Positions 13,067-25,450 are shown, numbered from the stretch's first letter. The stretch: 64,000 nucleotides of DNA from Dioscorea cayenensis subsp. rotundata (GCF_009730915.1 NC_052481.1:620001-684000), one strand, 5' to 3'. The notes: generated from the letters alone by a model not told the origin. Translations and numbers: made by a program.

Positions 13067-16000
13067 TTAGAATTTAATTAAGATGCTATGAATAACCTTG
13101 AGCTGCTCCATCTCCTCTTTATGGGCAATTCCATGATCAACATAACACAGCTGAAGCAAACAAGAGATTTTAAGTTATTCGTACAACTAGCATTAATAAG
13201 TTTAACCGTTTCACCTAACCTGGTACTGTGGCTTTCTCAAGGTATGCACCCCTCTTTTTATCAACCTTTGCCATCCACTGCTAGCTTGGAGAGACCTTTC
13301 CAAATCTTCTGTTCTCTTTGGCAATACAACAAAGCCATAAAGGTGTCAGTATTAACACAAGCAGTTCCTTAACAGAAAAGCGACAAGATCAGAAAAAGAA
13401 AAGGAACCAGTTCGGCAGACCCAGACTTTATTTGGCAACTCAGCCATGCTCATCAACTGGCGGTTGAAACTAAATGTGAGCGGGAGAAAATATTGGTTTA
13501 GTTTTGCATGTGGAAAGGTGATTGGCAAAAAAGTGTAGAGAGGATGGCATATGATAGAACAATAACATACATGGGTGCTATGTTGATGACTATATACTAT
13601 TGAATAGAATTGTTCTACTCTGTACACTATCTGTTATTTCAAATTCCAAGTCTTTTGTATCTCACGTGTTCTCCGAGATTTTCAAAGTCCTTTCCTGAAT
13701 AATTCTAAAGTATTCAAAACTAAACATTTATCGAAATCAAAACCATGATATAGTTTAAAGTTTAGAACAACAGGGTATGTATTATCTCCACCCATATGTC
13801 CGTTGCCCTTGGGCATCGAAATCCAATGCAGAAAATCAGAAGTTTTGAACAAACTCATGCTGATAGAAGTGATAGATTGGAATGGGATTTAAATAAAAAG
13901 ATACAAGGAATGGGACCACGTAAGTGTTTGGGCAGAAATGTTTTGGATTGGATACTAAATGGTCAGGGCACAAGGAGAGTTTCTATATTTAAACAAAAAG
14001 TCAAATGGCTACGTTGTCAACTATTCCATGCTCAAAAGATTTAAGGATGATGTGAGATACAGAATTGCAGTCAGGTCCCTTCAAGTCTGGAAGTTCAATA
14101 ATAACAATAATTAAATATTATGGCTGGGAACTCGTCTAATAAAAAGCTTAACAAAAATTCATGTATTCATATAGTAAAAAAATATTTACAATATCCACAA
14201 TCCAAAGGCAGTTAAAATGATAACACTTTGTCCAAATGCCACATGTTGAATTTTTACGTGTGCATCCACAAGATCCTACAATGTAGTAGTCATAGAAACA
14301 ATTGAGAAGGCAAAGAAAATTCCCCATTGTAGGTACAGACATTATAACTTAATGTAACATTCATGCACTTATAGGAAGTGGGTTATATCAATTCCCCTTC
14401 TGCCTGTACAGTAAATTGAGGGGCCCTCGACAGCGATGGAAGGCACTAGTAGTAATTAGCAAAACACTTGTACAAAGCAGAATAACCACATGTTACCTCA
14501 GAAGGATCAAGAACCAAAAGAAAATATTGATCTTGCAAGTTTCGCAATCCCTTGTGCCGTTGGATTCCAATGATGGTTCTTGAATGACCATTGTATTGAA
14601 AGTATAAAGGCCTAATCAACATAGAATTCAATTAAAAAAATATAACCCAAATGGGAAAATGTAATAAAAGATGTAGAGCATTTCAGTGCTTTATTTAGTA
14701 CTGTTTATCAGTCACTTCTTTGGCAGAAAAAGGATTGCTTACGTTCTTTCACTGACAAAAACACCTTTAGAATCATTACGTGCATTGGAAAGTCCACTGT
14801 TAAAATAGTTCCAGACCCAATCAACAAGGATATGATGGCTCTTAATCTCCCCATTATATTGATTGCAGTCATCATCTATCAAGGTACCAGCATGAAGCAC
14901 ATGCTGAGAACTTTCACATGACAAGACACCCACTGAAGAAGCACTAGGCTTCCTTTGAATAAGAAACTTGTCAAGTGGCCCATAAACCTGTTTTGCTTTC
15001 CTTTTGTCTCTGGGGTGTTGATGATTTCCGTCCTTTCCTTTGGCACCAAGATTCACATTGGACAACGATGGTGATGGAGATGACAAACTATCAAAATCTA
15101 CAACTCTTGCTCTAAGGCCAAAAGAACAAAGGAGTGCAGCACACTCAGTGGTTCCAATCCATTTCGTAGTGCCATAAATTTTATTACAAAATGTTTCTGA
15201 GCCATCTGAATCAAAACCTTTTCTCCAAGCAATCTCCAGCCACCTCTGGAGTGATGGAATATCAGGAACAAATCCACACCCTCCAAACATAACATCCCTC
15301 ACTTCTTGATTCTGCATCAAAAGGTGGGAGCTTAACATTTGAATATTGCGCCATCCACAACCCCATCCATGATCTTCAGATTTCAAACTCTGATAATGGT
15401 CAATGTGGCCTGTTATGATACTTTTTGAACTACCCTTTTCCAATTCCAGACACCTCCTCAATAAAGTCATTAGACCACCTTCAACTTTATAAAATGTGCT
15501 TTTAGTTTGCAAGGAAACTAATGAAGATATGCCCAGCTGTAGATGAAGAGGTTCCCCATAATCATGTGCCTTCAACCTCAAAGTGCTGGATTCAGGAGTC
15601 ACTCCTTCAACCTGGGAATAGCATGCGGCAAATTCTTCTTAAAAAAGGAAAATATCAGCATATACAATGAAGAGCCAATAATTGGAATATTTTGACCATT
15701 TAACATCTGTATTTCCTGACTCAAGCTTAAATAAACATTTTTCCCTATTTTTAAAGTCCTGCACAAGAAAATTATTTCCATCCGTGATCAATATTAGGTT
15801 AAAGAGAAATTTCATTTTTCTCCTCGTTGAGTAATGACACATAATAAAAGTAACAAAATACAAGACGATAAGGATTGGGTCCTACATACTAACATACAAA
15901 AACAAATGGACAAGTACTATTGAAGGTCATACCACAAAAATAATCTAACAAATATACCAATTGAAAATAGTGTCCATCAAGTTTCCAGGCATGCACGAGT

Positions 16001-16678
16001 GCATGAGCAACACTAATGCATTAGAAGAAAAAAAAATGAACATTTCAGCATATCAATGTACTCATCAAAAAATCATCAAATTAAAAAATTCATAGTAAAA
16101 AAAGGAAAACCATTCAAAGAGAAATTTGTTTGAAAGGGAGAATGTAATTTGGTTTATGACCTTGAAAAAAGCTATTAATAGTGATGGTTAAACCCCAAGA
16201 TCTATATATATTGATAAAAAATACAAACATCAAAATATTAACCAATAACCGTTCTAAACTGAAAGATGCTGGCTTATGACAACTGAAAACTCAAGTAATA
16301 AACATTATACATCTAAATCAAGAACAAAAAATCATTATAACATACCAACGAGCCAGCCATTTGTATAGGACTGGGTGGAGCTAATGCAATTTGTTCTGCT
16401 AGTTCCATGTCCCGCTCAAGTTCATCATCTACAAAGTGATTGTTTACATGCCTGTAGAAGTTCCAAAAAATAATTTACTCTGGATAGGTATAACAAAATG
16501 AATCGGTCTGGTTATGAAATAGAAAGTGGCAATAGAGAAAGGTAATACAACATATGATAATTTAGCAAAAGGTAATACAAGTTATGATATTTCGCCCCTT
16601 AAAAAGTTTGAAGTGATACCGTTCCAAGTCAGATAGAGTTGGAAAACATGTGGAGCAGATTGGGCAAGATGAGAGCAT
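13067..16678 (-). CDS. ZUFSP-like C78 family peptidase with N-terminal zinc finger
   Basis: This is a complete six-exon cysteine peptidase gene of family C78 (UfSP/ZUFSP). The exons, in transcript order, are 16678-16620, 16451-16346, 15611-14743, 14611-14497, 13315-13220 and 13150-13067. Phases join perfectly, giving 442 residues. The start MLSSCPIC leads straight into a C2H2 finger (C5, C8, H21, H25), with H21 created across the first splice. The peptidase core has GWGCGWRN with the expected nucleophile C140, then NGHSRTIIGIQ (H354) and LLVLDPSE (D380), the expected His and Asp. The C-terminal block GWQRLIKRGVHTLRKPQYQ is typical. Human ZUFSP/ZUP1 cleaves K63-linked ubiquitin chains and acts in genome maintenance, while UfSP1/2 process UFM1; the finger favours ZUFSP-like function, but plant activity is inferred. 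A low-complexity insert (res ~230-290) interrupts the catalytic domain. No defects are visible. Confidence 0.93.
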
Positions 16679-17798
16679 CTTTTGATTTGCAATTCTCTGT
16701 TACATTAATTGGAGGATCAACAAGAAAACTAGAAAAAGCAATAGAACCATTCATTAATTGGACAATGCAGAAGATTGGTATGAAATAACCAGACATATAA
16801 ATCAAAAAATAAGTTCCCTGATATGGTCAAATGAATAATCAACTTTACTCACATAAGGATATCATAGAGAACATATAAACAAGAAAAACCATCAAATATT
16901 TACAGGGAAGAACTTTATCTTATCTCTTGCTATCACTTTCCCTTGATTTTTATTTATATTTTTCAATTTCTTATGGATTCAAGTAATGCAAAGATAAAAA
17001 AAAAAAAACAAAGTTTCAATCTTTTTGAGATAAGTGAATATGACAGCATTTTTGGTAGACAATCCACCTAACAATCAGCAACCATGTAATATAATCCAAG
17101 CAATTGTATACTTTATAACCAGCAAAGCTAACAACAAGCAGTTTACTTTTTTTAAATGTTTGGCACCGTTCAAGCAAGTTTACTTATGCAAAATATAGTA
17201 AAACACAGGATTTACGAACAACTTGTTCGATTCTCTGAAATTATAATCATAGGCTTAAAATTGTTAAAACAGAATCCACAATCCATCAAAAATTTCCCTA
17301 CTTTATAACCAGCAAAGCTAACATACATAAAAATATAACAAACAAACGATTAGCAAGTCACAAGTTCTATTCTTAGAACATGTTCTCTTGTGCCAAAGAT
17401 TATAATTTCATTTAAAAAAATTACTTTAATCCATCAAAAACATCCATACTAGCAAGCAAAGCAAATCTAGAATATACAAGAATGAAGCAAAAAAAAAAAA
17501 ATTCAAAAACCACACGTTCTATTCTTCGAACATTTTCTTTGATGCTAAACATCAAGACCCCCTTCACATTCAAGATTATTTAAAAAAAAAAACTACAAAT
17601 AATAAAAAAAAATAAACCCATGGAATGAAAGAAAACCCTAAAAGAATCAATGAAACGAATGAAAAGAATCAAAGAATCAATCGAAAGTGGAGATAGAATG
17701 GCATCACCGAACAAGATGAGAGAAAAGTAGCACGGACCTATGAAGCTTCTCGTGTTTTTTTGAACCGAAGAAGGGGCTTTTCATTATTTTTAAACGAC
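16679..17798. promoter_or_regulatory. upstream region of the C78 peptidase gene, up to the gap
   Basis: AT-rich DNA without a supported exon. It should contain the 5' UTR and promoter of the minus-strand peptidase gene. Segments at about 17190-17400 and 17400-17560 resemble each other (both contain AATCCATCAAAAA and a TTCTATTCTT..GAACA motif), which suggests a local duplication. Confidence 0.35.
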
Positions 17799-18798
17799 NN
17801 NNNNNNNNNNNNNNNNNNNNNNNNNNNNNNNNNNNNNNNNNNNNNNNNNNNNNNNNNNNNNNNNNNNNNNNNNNNNNNNNNNNNNNNNNNNNNNNNNNNN
17901 NNNNNNNNNNNNNNNNNNNNNNNNNNNNNNNNNNNNNNNNNNNNNNNNNNNNNNNNNNNNNNNNNNNNNNNNNNNNNNNNNNNNNNNNNNNNNNNNNNNN
18001 NNNNNNNNNNNNNNNNNNNNNNNNNNNNNNNNNNNNNNNNNNNNNNNNNNNNNNNNNNNNNNNNNNNNNNNNNNNNNNNNNNNNNNNNNNNNNNNNNNNN
18101 NNNNNNNNNNNNNNNNNNNNNNNNNNNNNNNNNNNNNNNNNNNNNNNNNNNNNNNNNNNNNNNNNNNNNNNNNNNNNNNNNNNNNNNNNNNNNNNNNNNN
18201 NNNNNNNNNNNNNNNNNNNNNNNNNNNNNNNNNNNNNNNNNNNNNNNNNNNNNNNNNNNNNNNNNNNNNNNNNNNNNNNNNNNNNNNNNNNNNNNNNNNN
18301 NNNNNNNNNNNNNNNNNNNNNNNNNNNNNNNNNNNNNNNNNNNNNNNNNNNNNNNNNNNNNNNNNNNNNNNNNNNNNNNNNNNNNNNNNNNNNNNNNNNN
18401 NNNNNNNNNNNNNNNNNNNNNNNNNNNNNNNNNNNNNNNNNNNNNNNNNNNNNNNNNNNNNNNNNNNNNNNNNNNNNNNNNNNNNNNNNNNNNNNNNNNN
18501 NNNNNNNNNNNNNNNNNNNNNNNNNNNNNNNNNNNNNNNNNNNNNNNNNNNNNNNNNNNNNNNNNNNNNNNNNNNNNNNNNNNNNNNNNNNNNNNNNNNN
18601 NNNNNNNNNNNNNNNNNNNNNNNNNNNNNNNNNNNNNNNNNNNNNNNNNNNNNNNNNNNNNNNNNNNNNNNNNNNNNNNNNNNNNNNNNNNNNNNNNNNN
18701 NNNNNNNNNNNNNNNNNNNNNNNNNNNNNNNNNNNNNNNNNNNNNNNNNNNNNNNNNNNNNNNNNNNNNNNNNNNNNNNNNNNNNNNNNNNNNNNNNN
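17799..18798. other. assembly gap, exactly 1000 N
   Basis: Exactly 1000 undetermined bases. The round number suggests a placeholder of unknown true size. Any reading frame running through it is meaningless. Confidence 0.98.
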
Positions 18799-18873
18799 GA
18801 GAATGCAAGAGTTCTTCTTCAAGTGGATAAAAAGTTTATCCGTGCCGGTGACACACTTATCATCATAGATCAG
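18799..18873 (+). pseudogene. orphan exon, weak resemblance to MLH3 C-terminal region
   Basis: Directly after the gap an open frame reads ENARVLLQVDKKFIRAG and then DTLIIIDQ, ending at a GT donor (GTTTTC). The pattern QVDKKFI followed by a TLxxxDQ strand resembles the start of the MutL C-terminal domain in MLH3. In that family HAADERIR follows DQ. Here the next exon-like piece (after GTGTCAG, ~18959) reads AYVEFLDKPS and then stops. It could be a broken MLH3 copy, the edge of a gene lost in the gap, or chance. Confidence 0.3.
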
Positions 18874-19334
18874 GTTTTCATTTTAACTTTCTAGTTTTGA
18901 CCTAAGAGAAATCAGTAGACACTCCATTGATATTTTTCTTACTATTGTTTGTGTCAGGCCTATGTTGAATTCCTTGATAAACCAAGTTGATTTAAACTAT
19001 CCTACGCACGTAAGAGTTCTGTGGACTACAGATGTATTTGAAGGTTTTATCAATGCTCTGTAGAAAACAAATTTGAACATAATAATAAATTTTACTTAAC
19101 CTATTGCACTCAATAGTGAAATTGCTTGAAGAAAAAGGTTTTGATGAAAAATTCAATGTTACCACAAATCATATCTTTGTGCTATGCATGGGTTTTGTTT
19201 ACTCACTCGTATTAATTTGGGCAGTCAATACCTTTTCCCCCTGGACGGAAGACCGGAAGAGTTGGAATGCCTGGTCCGCAAGGGAGTTCCAAAGGGTCTT
19301 TGAGGAGAGGTGCAATGATGCTATGACACTCATA
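18874..19334. other. unassigned sequence
   Basis: An open frame at 19104-19346 (80 codons, Trp-rich at the C-terminus) matches no family I recognise and ends just inside the adjacent inverted-repeat element. I do not call a gene here. Confidence 0.4.
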
Positions 19335-19894
19335 GGGTCCGTTTAATTCTTTAAAGAGAACAACACAAGCAGTACAGATACAGTACAAATAGTTAAAGTA
19401 CAGCACAAGTGCTTGTGTTGTTCAATGTTTGATTTTCATTGAACACTACGAAACACAAAATAGTTAATCATGATAATACCTTTTTATTATTCTATATTTA
19501 TTTTATAATAAAAAACATACAATAATATTTTATGAAAATCTTATCAAATTTTACAACGCCCAACAACAACAATAAGTTAAAAAAATTAACATAATTTTAA
19601 AAACATATAAATAAATAGATAAATAAACAACTAAATTTTAAAAAGATAAATAAATAGATAAATAAATAAAACAAAATAAATCATGTTACCACTTCTTAAT
19701 GAGTATATAATTTTTAATTTTAAATAGGGACAATTTTATTATAAGTTGTCCTGTACAACATAAGAATTTTTGTACCGTGGTTTTAGCGGTAAAAAAAAAT
19801 TAGGAAGTTGTGCTGTACCGATTGGGTAGTTTGTGCTGTACTTGCGTCTCATTTGTAATGATGTCCCTCAAAATCTTACATATCAAACAGACCC
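19335..19894. mobile_element. MITE-like element with GGGTCYGTTT termini (~560 bp)
   Basis: The left end GGGTCCGTTTAATTC at 19335 pairs with the right end, whose reverse complement is GGGTCTGTTTGATAT, ending at 19894. Both flanks carry ATA, a possible 3-bp target duplication. The interior is AT-rich and non-coding, with GTACAG/CTGTAC-containing subterminal repeats at both ends. The termini and short duplication suggest a Tourist/Harbinger-type element. It abuts the LINE remnant. Confidence 0.6.
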
Positions 19895-20602
19895 ATAGTC
19901 TCTCTCTGTAATTTTGTGGTGGCCTGTATCTTCTGAGTTCTCTCATACTATAACCGACAGTTGTGATGGCAATGTTAGTATAATCCGGAATTTTGTTTAG
20001 AAATAAATAATCACATCTAGATTTCCAGAAATACCAACAAACAGTAGTAATAACAGAGGCAGCTAACTTAGAAAAATTATCATGTGAGAAATCAAGCCAA
20101 CAGCCCATAGTAACTGCATCAAGACCATGTAAACACAAACTAGTAAAGTCAGCAAATTTTATACCAAACCTATTGCAATTTAGCACATTGATTAAAGAGG
20201 TGCTCCACAGTTTCCAATGAAGATCACACATGGGACAAATTGTTTAAAGGCCGAAGTTTTTATTTTCCCATGACAAAGCATCCGAATAAAGGTCTTTACT
20301 CTAGGAGAGGCATTAAGGTGCCAAATGTTTTTCCAATCAAACCAAAGCTCATCCTGGAGATGTGTGCTGTTCAAAAAATGGTAAACAGCATTGGAGATTT
20401 TATTTGATTTAGCCTTGGGGAACCAAACCCAATGGTGGAGGCCACTAGGATCAATCTTTCCCATGCCAATAGCAGGAGAGACCATATTGTTACTAAAAGC
20501 AAAGCTGAACATGTGAACATTGCAACCCAAGTCATTGTAAAACTCAGATTGAGTTAAAACCATCTGTCCATAAGGTTTCTTCCAGAACCTTGAGGTTAAC
20601 AA
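19895..20602 (-). pseudogene. LINE retrotransposon remnant (zf-RVT region)
   Basis: On the minus strand, 20602-20192 contains ELWFDWKNIWHLNASPRVKT followed by FIRMLCHGKIKTSAF, the plant LINE zinc-binding region (zf-RVT) downstream of reverse transcriptase. Reading then shifts frame near 20220 and continues to about 19895 with a C-terminal stretch (NFSKLAASVITTVCWYFWKS) typical of the same proteins. The RT domain itself is missing and the frame is broken, so this is a 5'-truncated dead copy. Confidence 0.75.
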
Positions 20603-20749
20603 ACAGAGTATTTGAAAAGCATTACTTCTCTTATTTGCTTAAATACCTTCTCCATCGTGTATACTTTCTGCTGGGAAAATTACGCTAAAGAGAAATAATA
20701 AAAAAAAACATTAATAATAATAATAACAACAACAATAATCACCAAAGAG

Positions 20750-23240
20750 TTATAAATAGCGACAGAACGAATCCGTACAAATATTTCCATTGAATTTTCC
20801 TGTATTTCTTGTAATGTCATCATAGTCGAAACCAAAACTACGAACAGCATTCCGATGGAGAGGTTTATATATGCAAACTTCATTGCTTTGGTGGAGAGCG
20901 AGAGTAAGAGGAACACCACCATTTCCCCTGCCAGCAGCACTTAATCCTTTGCCTAGTTCTTCAATCTTCCTGTCTCCTGCCGGAAATTGATAAGATTGAC
21001 TGAGCTCGAGGGACTGTACCTCCTCCACCATTGGCTTCCAGAGCCTGACTCTTGCATTGATAAACCAGTTCGAAACCTGCCAAGTAACAAAAAGTATAAG
21101 ATATTTTATTGAATGCTATAATAATCGCAACAAAGATAAGGATCATATTTCAGAAAGTTATAAATTCAAAAGAGCAAACTGAGGGCTGAGTACATAATTC
21201 ATTGTCCATTATCACAGCATGGTTGAATAACTACAATAAAATTAGTGATTAAAAATTGGTTCATTCCACAGGAGGCCAGGTGTAAATCTCCAATTCATTA
21301 AATAGAAAGCATGAAACATTTTCATCTACCTGGTTTCTAGATAGACCTGTATGTTTTGCCAACATTTGCTTGTCAATGTCTGTAGGGTACCTGGAAAAAA
21401 AAAAAAATTGATTGTCAGAAAGATTGAGTCATGCATGTATCAGCCCAGCAAAGGTCCCAAATGGTATTCAATTGCAGCTGCCTCCATTCTGTCAGCAATA
21501 CTGAGGCATGGGAGATTAGAAAAGATGATCAGCGAGACAACAGCGTACACATAATATAAAGATATGCTCATCCAGCATCTGAGAACTGGATCTTTTGCAA
21601 GAAAGAACATAGTAATATTCAGGTTTTATTCTAATAGGCCATAATAACAACTAGAGCATATCATAATATTCTAGGCACATGCTTCATCAAGAGGCTAGTG
21701 TTTGTCAAACAGAACATTAGAAACCTTGGTTGGCTGCTCAGTGTTAAAATGAAAAAACATGGGACCACTCAGAAATATTACCAATCAATCTATACAATAT
21801 GCGAGAAAGTTGCCTTTTGTTGTACTATCAGCTCAACAGCTAACTTGTTTACTTTGAAATCAATTAACTATGTTGATTCAGAATATATCAAAAAAAGTTA
21901 ACATTTTTGGCAACTACCATATGTCAAACCACTTACGGATGCAAGAAATGCTCGAACAACCATTTACGTAGCACAGCTACTGCTCTTTCAGGCAGTCCTC
22001 TCTGAGGCCTCCAGATTGGTGGCTGCCTGTATGTTTCTGGGTTTCTTGCAGTTAGATGCAAATGATCCGATATCAAATTTGTTAGACACTTGAATTGCTT
22101 TGACATTGTCTGGAGAGCCATCAAGGCATATGGTGCAGCAGTACTAAGGCCAGCAACAGATTCAAAAGCTTGGATAACTGCTTGCAATTGCTGATAATAA
22201 TGTGTGTACCTGCTGCAGACCTACAGGGTGGTCAAATGTAATCAAGATAGAGAGACTAAGTAAAAATGACAAGGCCATTTGGAAACTTATATTAAATTTT
22301 TTGTTCTTTTGTTTATATGATTGAATAATACTCTTCACATGTCTTGGCACTAAGGAACACAGGAATTCAGAGGTACAAAGTATAATGCCCAAACAGATGG
22401 AACAGAAAACTATTTCTCGACTCACAGTAGCATATAAATAATGCAAACACCACCAGAGGAAAGTTTCATTGAAGAAACAGTAGCCGTAAATAAGATCTAG
22501 GTCAGTGAACCAGACTATTAAATAGATTATATGTGCAAAGCAAAGATACATCTGAATTTTACAAACCCATGCACATAGATGGCTTCACTCGTTTCCAATG
22601 CTGAACAGCTCCGCACCATAAAATGGTAGATGACTCTTGATGATAGGGAAAAATAAACCTAAGAAAACTCAGTTCATAGCATACCTCATCGAGCATGGAA
22701 ACTAGTCTAGCCTTTTTCCACTGTTGCTCCTTCCCCAACACTGATTCATTCACAACCCTCCCAGCGCGACAAGTATCCTCCATCCCAAAATGATCACCAT
22801 AAAAAAAAGCTCTAACACGACCCACCCCACAAGCCACTTCAAGCACCTGCAACGCAGGCTCCAAATACCTAGATCCACTCAAAACCGCAGCATAACCAGT
22901 AAACGGCCTCGACGGCGCATGCTCAAACAGAGCCGCCGAGGAAAACAACAAAGAGAAAGCCCGAGAAGCAGAACCACCAAGACGACCAGAGTTCAGGTTA
23001 AGGTTAGGGTTTGGGGATGAGGAAGAAGAAGAAGGGATGGGGAACGCAGAACCACCAAGGCAACCAGAGTTCAGGTTAGAGTTAGGGTTTAGGGATGAGG
23101 CAGAAAAAGAAGAAGAAGGGATGGGGAGGAGAAGAGGGTTAGTTAGAATCGGAGAATCGGAGCTTCTCTCTGCGACTGTTCTGTGGGACGTGATACATAG
23201 CATGAGATTGGTCATCGTACCCGTCAACAGTGGACGCCAT
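20750..23240 (-). CDS. BEL1-like homeodomain (TALE) transcription factor, N-terminal frame problem
   Basis: A nuclear DNA-binding protein of the BELL class that normally pairs with KNOX proteins. The exons are 23240-22685, 22220-21937, 21390-21330 and 21076-20750; phases agree from exon 1 to the stop. Exon 1 carries the SKY-like motif [18 protein letters not shown] and the start of the BELL domain ([11 protein letters not shown]), exon 2 its remainder ([18 protein letters not shown]). The homeodomain spans exons 2-4 ([20 protein letters not shown], the TALE PYP loop, then [16 protein letters not shown]). Near the C-terminus, GVPLTLALH resembles the ZIBEL motif. The ATG at 23240 opens a frame with [15 protein letters not shown], resembling the N-terminal motif of BLH proteins, but it stops at 23139-23141; the frame joining the rest (nearest ATG 23215) is one base away. 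That implies one extra base between about 23170 and 23141, or a real start at 23215. A 78-bp tandem duplication lies in exon 1. Confidence 0.9.
22968..23123 (-). repeat. 78-bp in-frame tandem duplication in the BLH gene
   Basis: Two copies begin at 22968 and 23046 (GCAGAACCACCAAGRCRACC on the plus strand). They encode a repeated Ser/Pro/Asn/Leu stretch with [11 protein letters not shown] and [11 protein letters not shown]. The period is a multiple of three, so the frame is kept. Confidence 0.85.
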
Positions 23241-24119
23241 GAATGAATATTATTGATCTGTAAGCTGGTTCTTGAGATTCCTCTATGAATGGAGGTGGAG
23301 AATGAAGAGGAGGAGCATGGCCACCATGAACAAGCTCATTCTGGTGCTTTCTTTTGGAGAAAGGGAGGAGAAAAAAGAAGCACAGTGAAAGCAAGAGAGG
23401 GAGCAGTGGTCACAATAATGGGACCTGGAGTACGAGGTTGCAGGCTTTGAACGAAGAAAAGATATAGGATTTCGGGTGGATGGGATTCAGGCTTTTGAAA
23501 TTAGGATGAATGAGTGGTTCTTGCTAGTACACGTGCTATTACGTTCCAGGATGTAATACTTTGCTGTCAGTCTTTCGTTTGTTGATCCCTTTTTTATTTT
23601 ATTCTTCTCTAATAATCCATTTCTCTTTTTTTACTTGATGTTTTTTTTTTTGGCCTTTTTTTAAATAAAAAGATTATATTATAATTCTTTCAAAAAAAAA
23701 CTTTGAGAGTGATATTTTTAATAAAATATTCGTTTGTCCTTGTGTATGGATATATAGAAAATCTTATTAAGATATAGTGGTAATGTAGCTAGTTTATAAA
23801 ATAGAATTAAAAATTTTAGTTGAGAAAATCCAATGAAAATAGCTTTTTTTTTAGATTCGGAAAAGAAAAAGAATAATAGGATTTTTTTAGTACAAAATTG
23901 AATGTTATATATAAAATTTGGAAAAGGGAATCTTGATAATAGGGCATGGCATGGCATTCTAACATAATTATTTATTTAAACATTTATCAAGTGAGGTTTT
24001 ATTTTTAAAAAATTTATCTTTGAATGTTTAAAACATATTTAATAAATTAAAAAAGAACTAACCCATTATCACTAAAAAAAAATTAATTTTTTTTTTTTTT
24101 AGTTATAACCCAAACCCCC
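23241..24119. promoter_or_regulatory. upstream region of the BLH gene
   Basis: The first 200 bp are purine-rich on the plus strand (GGAGG/GAAGAGG), typical of a 5' leader or core promoter for the minus-strand BLH gene. Beyond about 23600 it is poly-A/T-rich with no supported gene. Confidence 0.4.
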
Positions 24120-24480
24120 AAGACGGAGTTCCAACAATGGTACCGGTTCATCGGTTTAACTGGTCGGATCACCGGCCAAGGTGCCAGGTCACCAAGTTAT
24201 CAATTCAACCACTTGGTCAATTAGATCAATGTAAGAATAATTTAAATCTTTAAAATAATTTAATTTAATATAATAAATTGAAAAAATTATATTATAATTA
24301 CAACAAAAATATCTTTTAATGCAAATAGGGAGGCTCACCAGTTTAATTAAAAAACTGGTATTTTACAATAGTTTTTATCGGTTCAACTGAAAGTTCAGTC
24401 CAACTAAAGAATTGGACTATTTCCTACACCGGTTCAATCGGTCTAATTGACGTTCAAATCTGATTATGATAACATAGATT
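24120..24480. repeat. repeat with CCGGTTCA direct motifs
   Basis: CCGGTTCATCGGTTTAACTG near 24142 and CCGGTTCAATCGGTCTAATT near 24429 flank an AT-rich core. Similar ACCGGTT/GGTTGAACC wording recurs at 38040-38120 and 47340-48260. This looks like old dispersed repeat DNA of unassigned class. Confidence 0.4.
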
Positions 24481-24889
24481 ACTAAGATCCGTGATTTAAA
24501 AAAAAATAAAATAAAATTTTAATATTAAAAATTTAGTGGGACCGCAGTTTTTTAAAAAAATTAAAAATTTTAACTTTTAATATTATAAACTAGTGGAACC
24601 CACAATTTTTTCTAAGGGTGGTGGGTTACCTAACCCGCAGGCATGGTTTTGAATTTGTTATTAGAAAATGTTTATGATGATAGGAGGTTCCCTTGTTCAC
24701 ACTTATTTTTTTTATCGGAGATTCCTGTGATAATGTTCAGGGTAATTAACATTAGGGGCTTACCCTTAATGGAAGTTATGAACCTACAATCCCTTGAAAA
24801 TATTAAAATTTAATTTGTGATCTGTCATTCTTAACTTGTCAACCCTAATTAAAGGCCAGGTGAGAAAAAAAGGAGCCCACAGGGTAACA

Positions 24890-25450
24890 GGCGGATTGTG
24901 GTTCCCATTTTATGGTATAACTAGGAGATAGTGTATCATGTAAGAGTTTAATGAGTTAATGATGTGTCATGAAAATCAAATTTTAGAATAGTTTAACAAT
25001 TAAAGATGCAGTTGATGACAACTTTCCCCCAGCTCACTGAGTGTTTAATGAGCGACTAGTTTTCTAAAATCTAAAAAAAAAAAATATAATAACCAAGTTA
25101 TTATAAGCCTTTTAAAATAACTAAGTTTTTTTAAAAAAAGTTATCAACATATTTAAAAAAAATTAAGATAAATTTACATAGTGTGATAAATATGATTTCT
25201 TAATAGATATTTAAAAATAAAATCTAACGATAAATATTTAAATAAAATTAATTATGTTAGAATGGTTGTAAATCCGGCATCGGGGTTACATGCCTTAGAT
25301 GCCCGGTATGTAACACCGAAGCCGGGGTTAGGGTTATCTCGTAACTTGTAACCCCGGAGTTATAGTGTTACATATATATATATATCTAATTTTTTTTATT
25401 CATAATGGGTTAGTTATTTTTAAATTTTTAAATATGGTTTAAATATTTAA
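24890..25450 (+). repeat. dispersed repeat family A, copy 1
   Basis: This block matches 45825-46450 along its length: TGGTTCCCATTTTA, GAGTTTAATGAGTTRAT, CAACTTTCCC, then GTAAATCCGGCATCGGGGTT, CCGGGGTTAGGGTTA, and an (AT)n tract. A third, inverted copy is at 54036-54420. The family is non-coding. Confidence 0.75.

Noticed and set aside
13796..14044. 82-codon plus-strand frame between C78 peptidase exons
   Set aside because: It lies inside an intron of the peptidase gene, shows no family motif, and has low-complexity basic content.
17704..18830. Three long open frames on both strands through the gap
   Set aside because: They consist almost wholly of N translated as X and have no biological content.
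19104..19346. 80-codon frame as a gene
   Set aside because: No recognisable domain, it ends inside a MITE terminus, and no splice context supports it.
22790..23246. Plus-strand open frames opposite the BLH gene
   Set aside because: Arg/Ser-rich shadows of the GC-richer BLH exon 1; the minus strand has the domain motifs and splice sites.
25260..25360. GGGGTTAGGGTTA as telomere-like repeat
   Set aside because: The plant telomere unit TTTAGGG is not tandemly repeated; the phrase is part of dispersed repeat family A.
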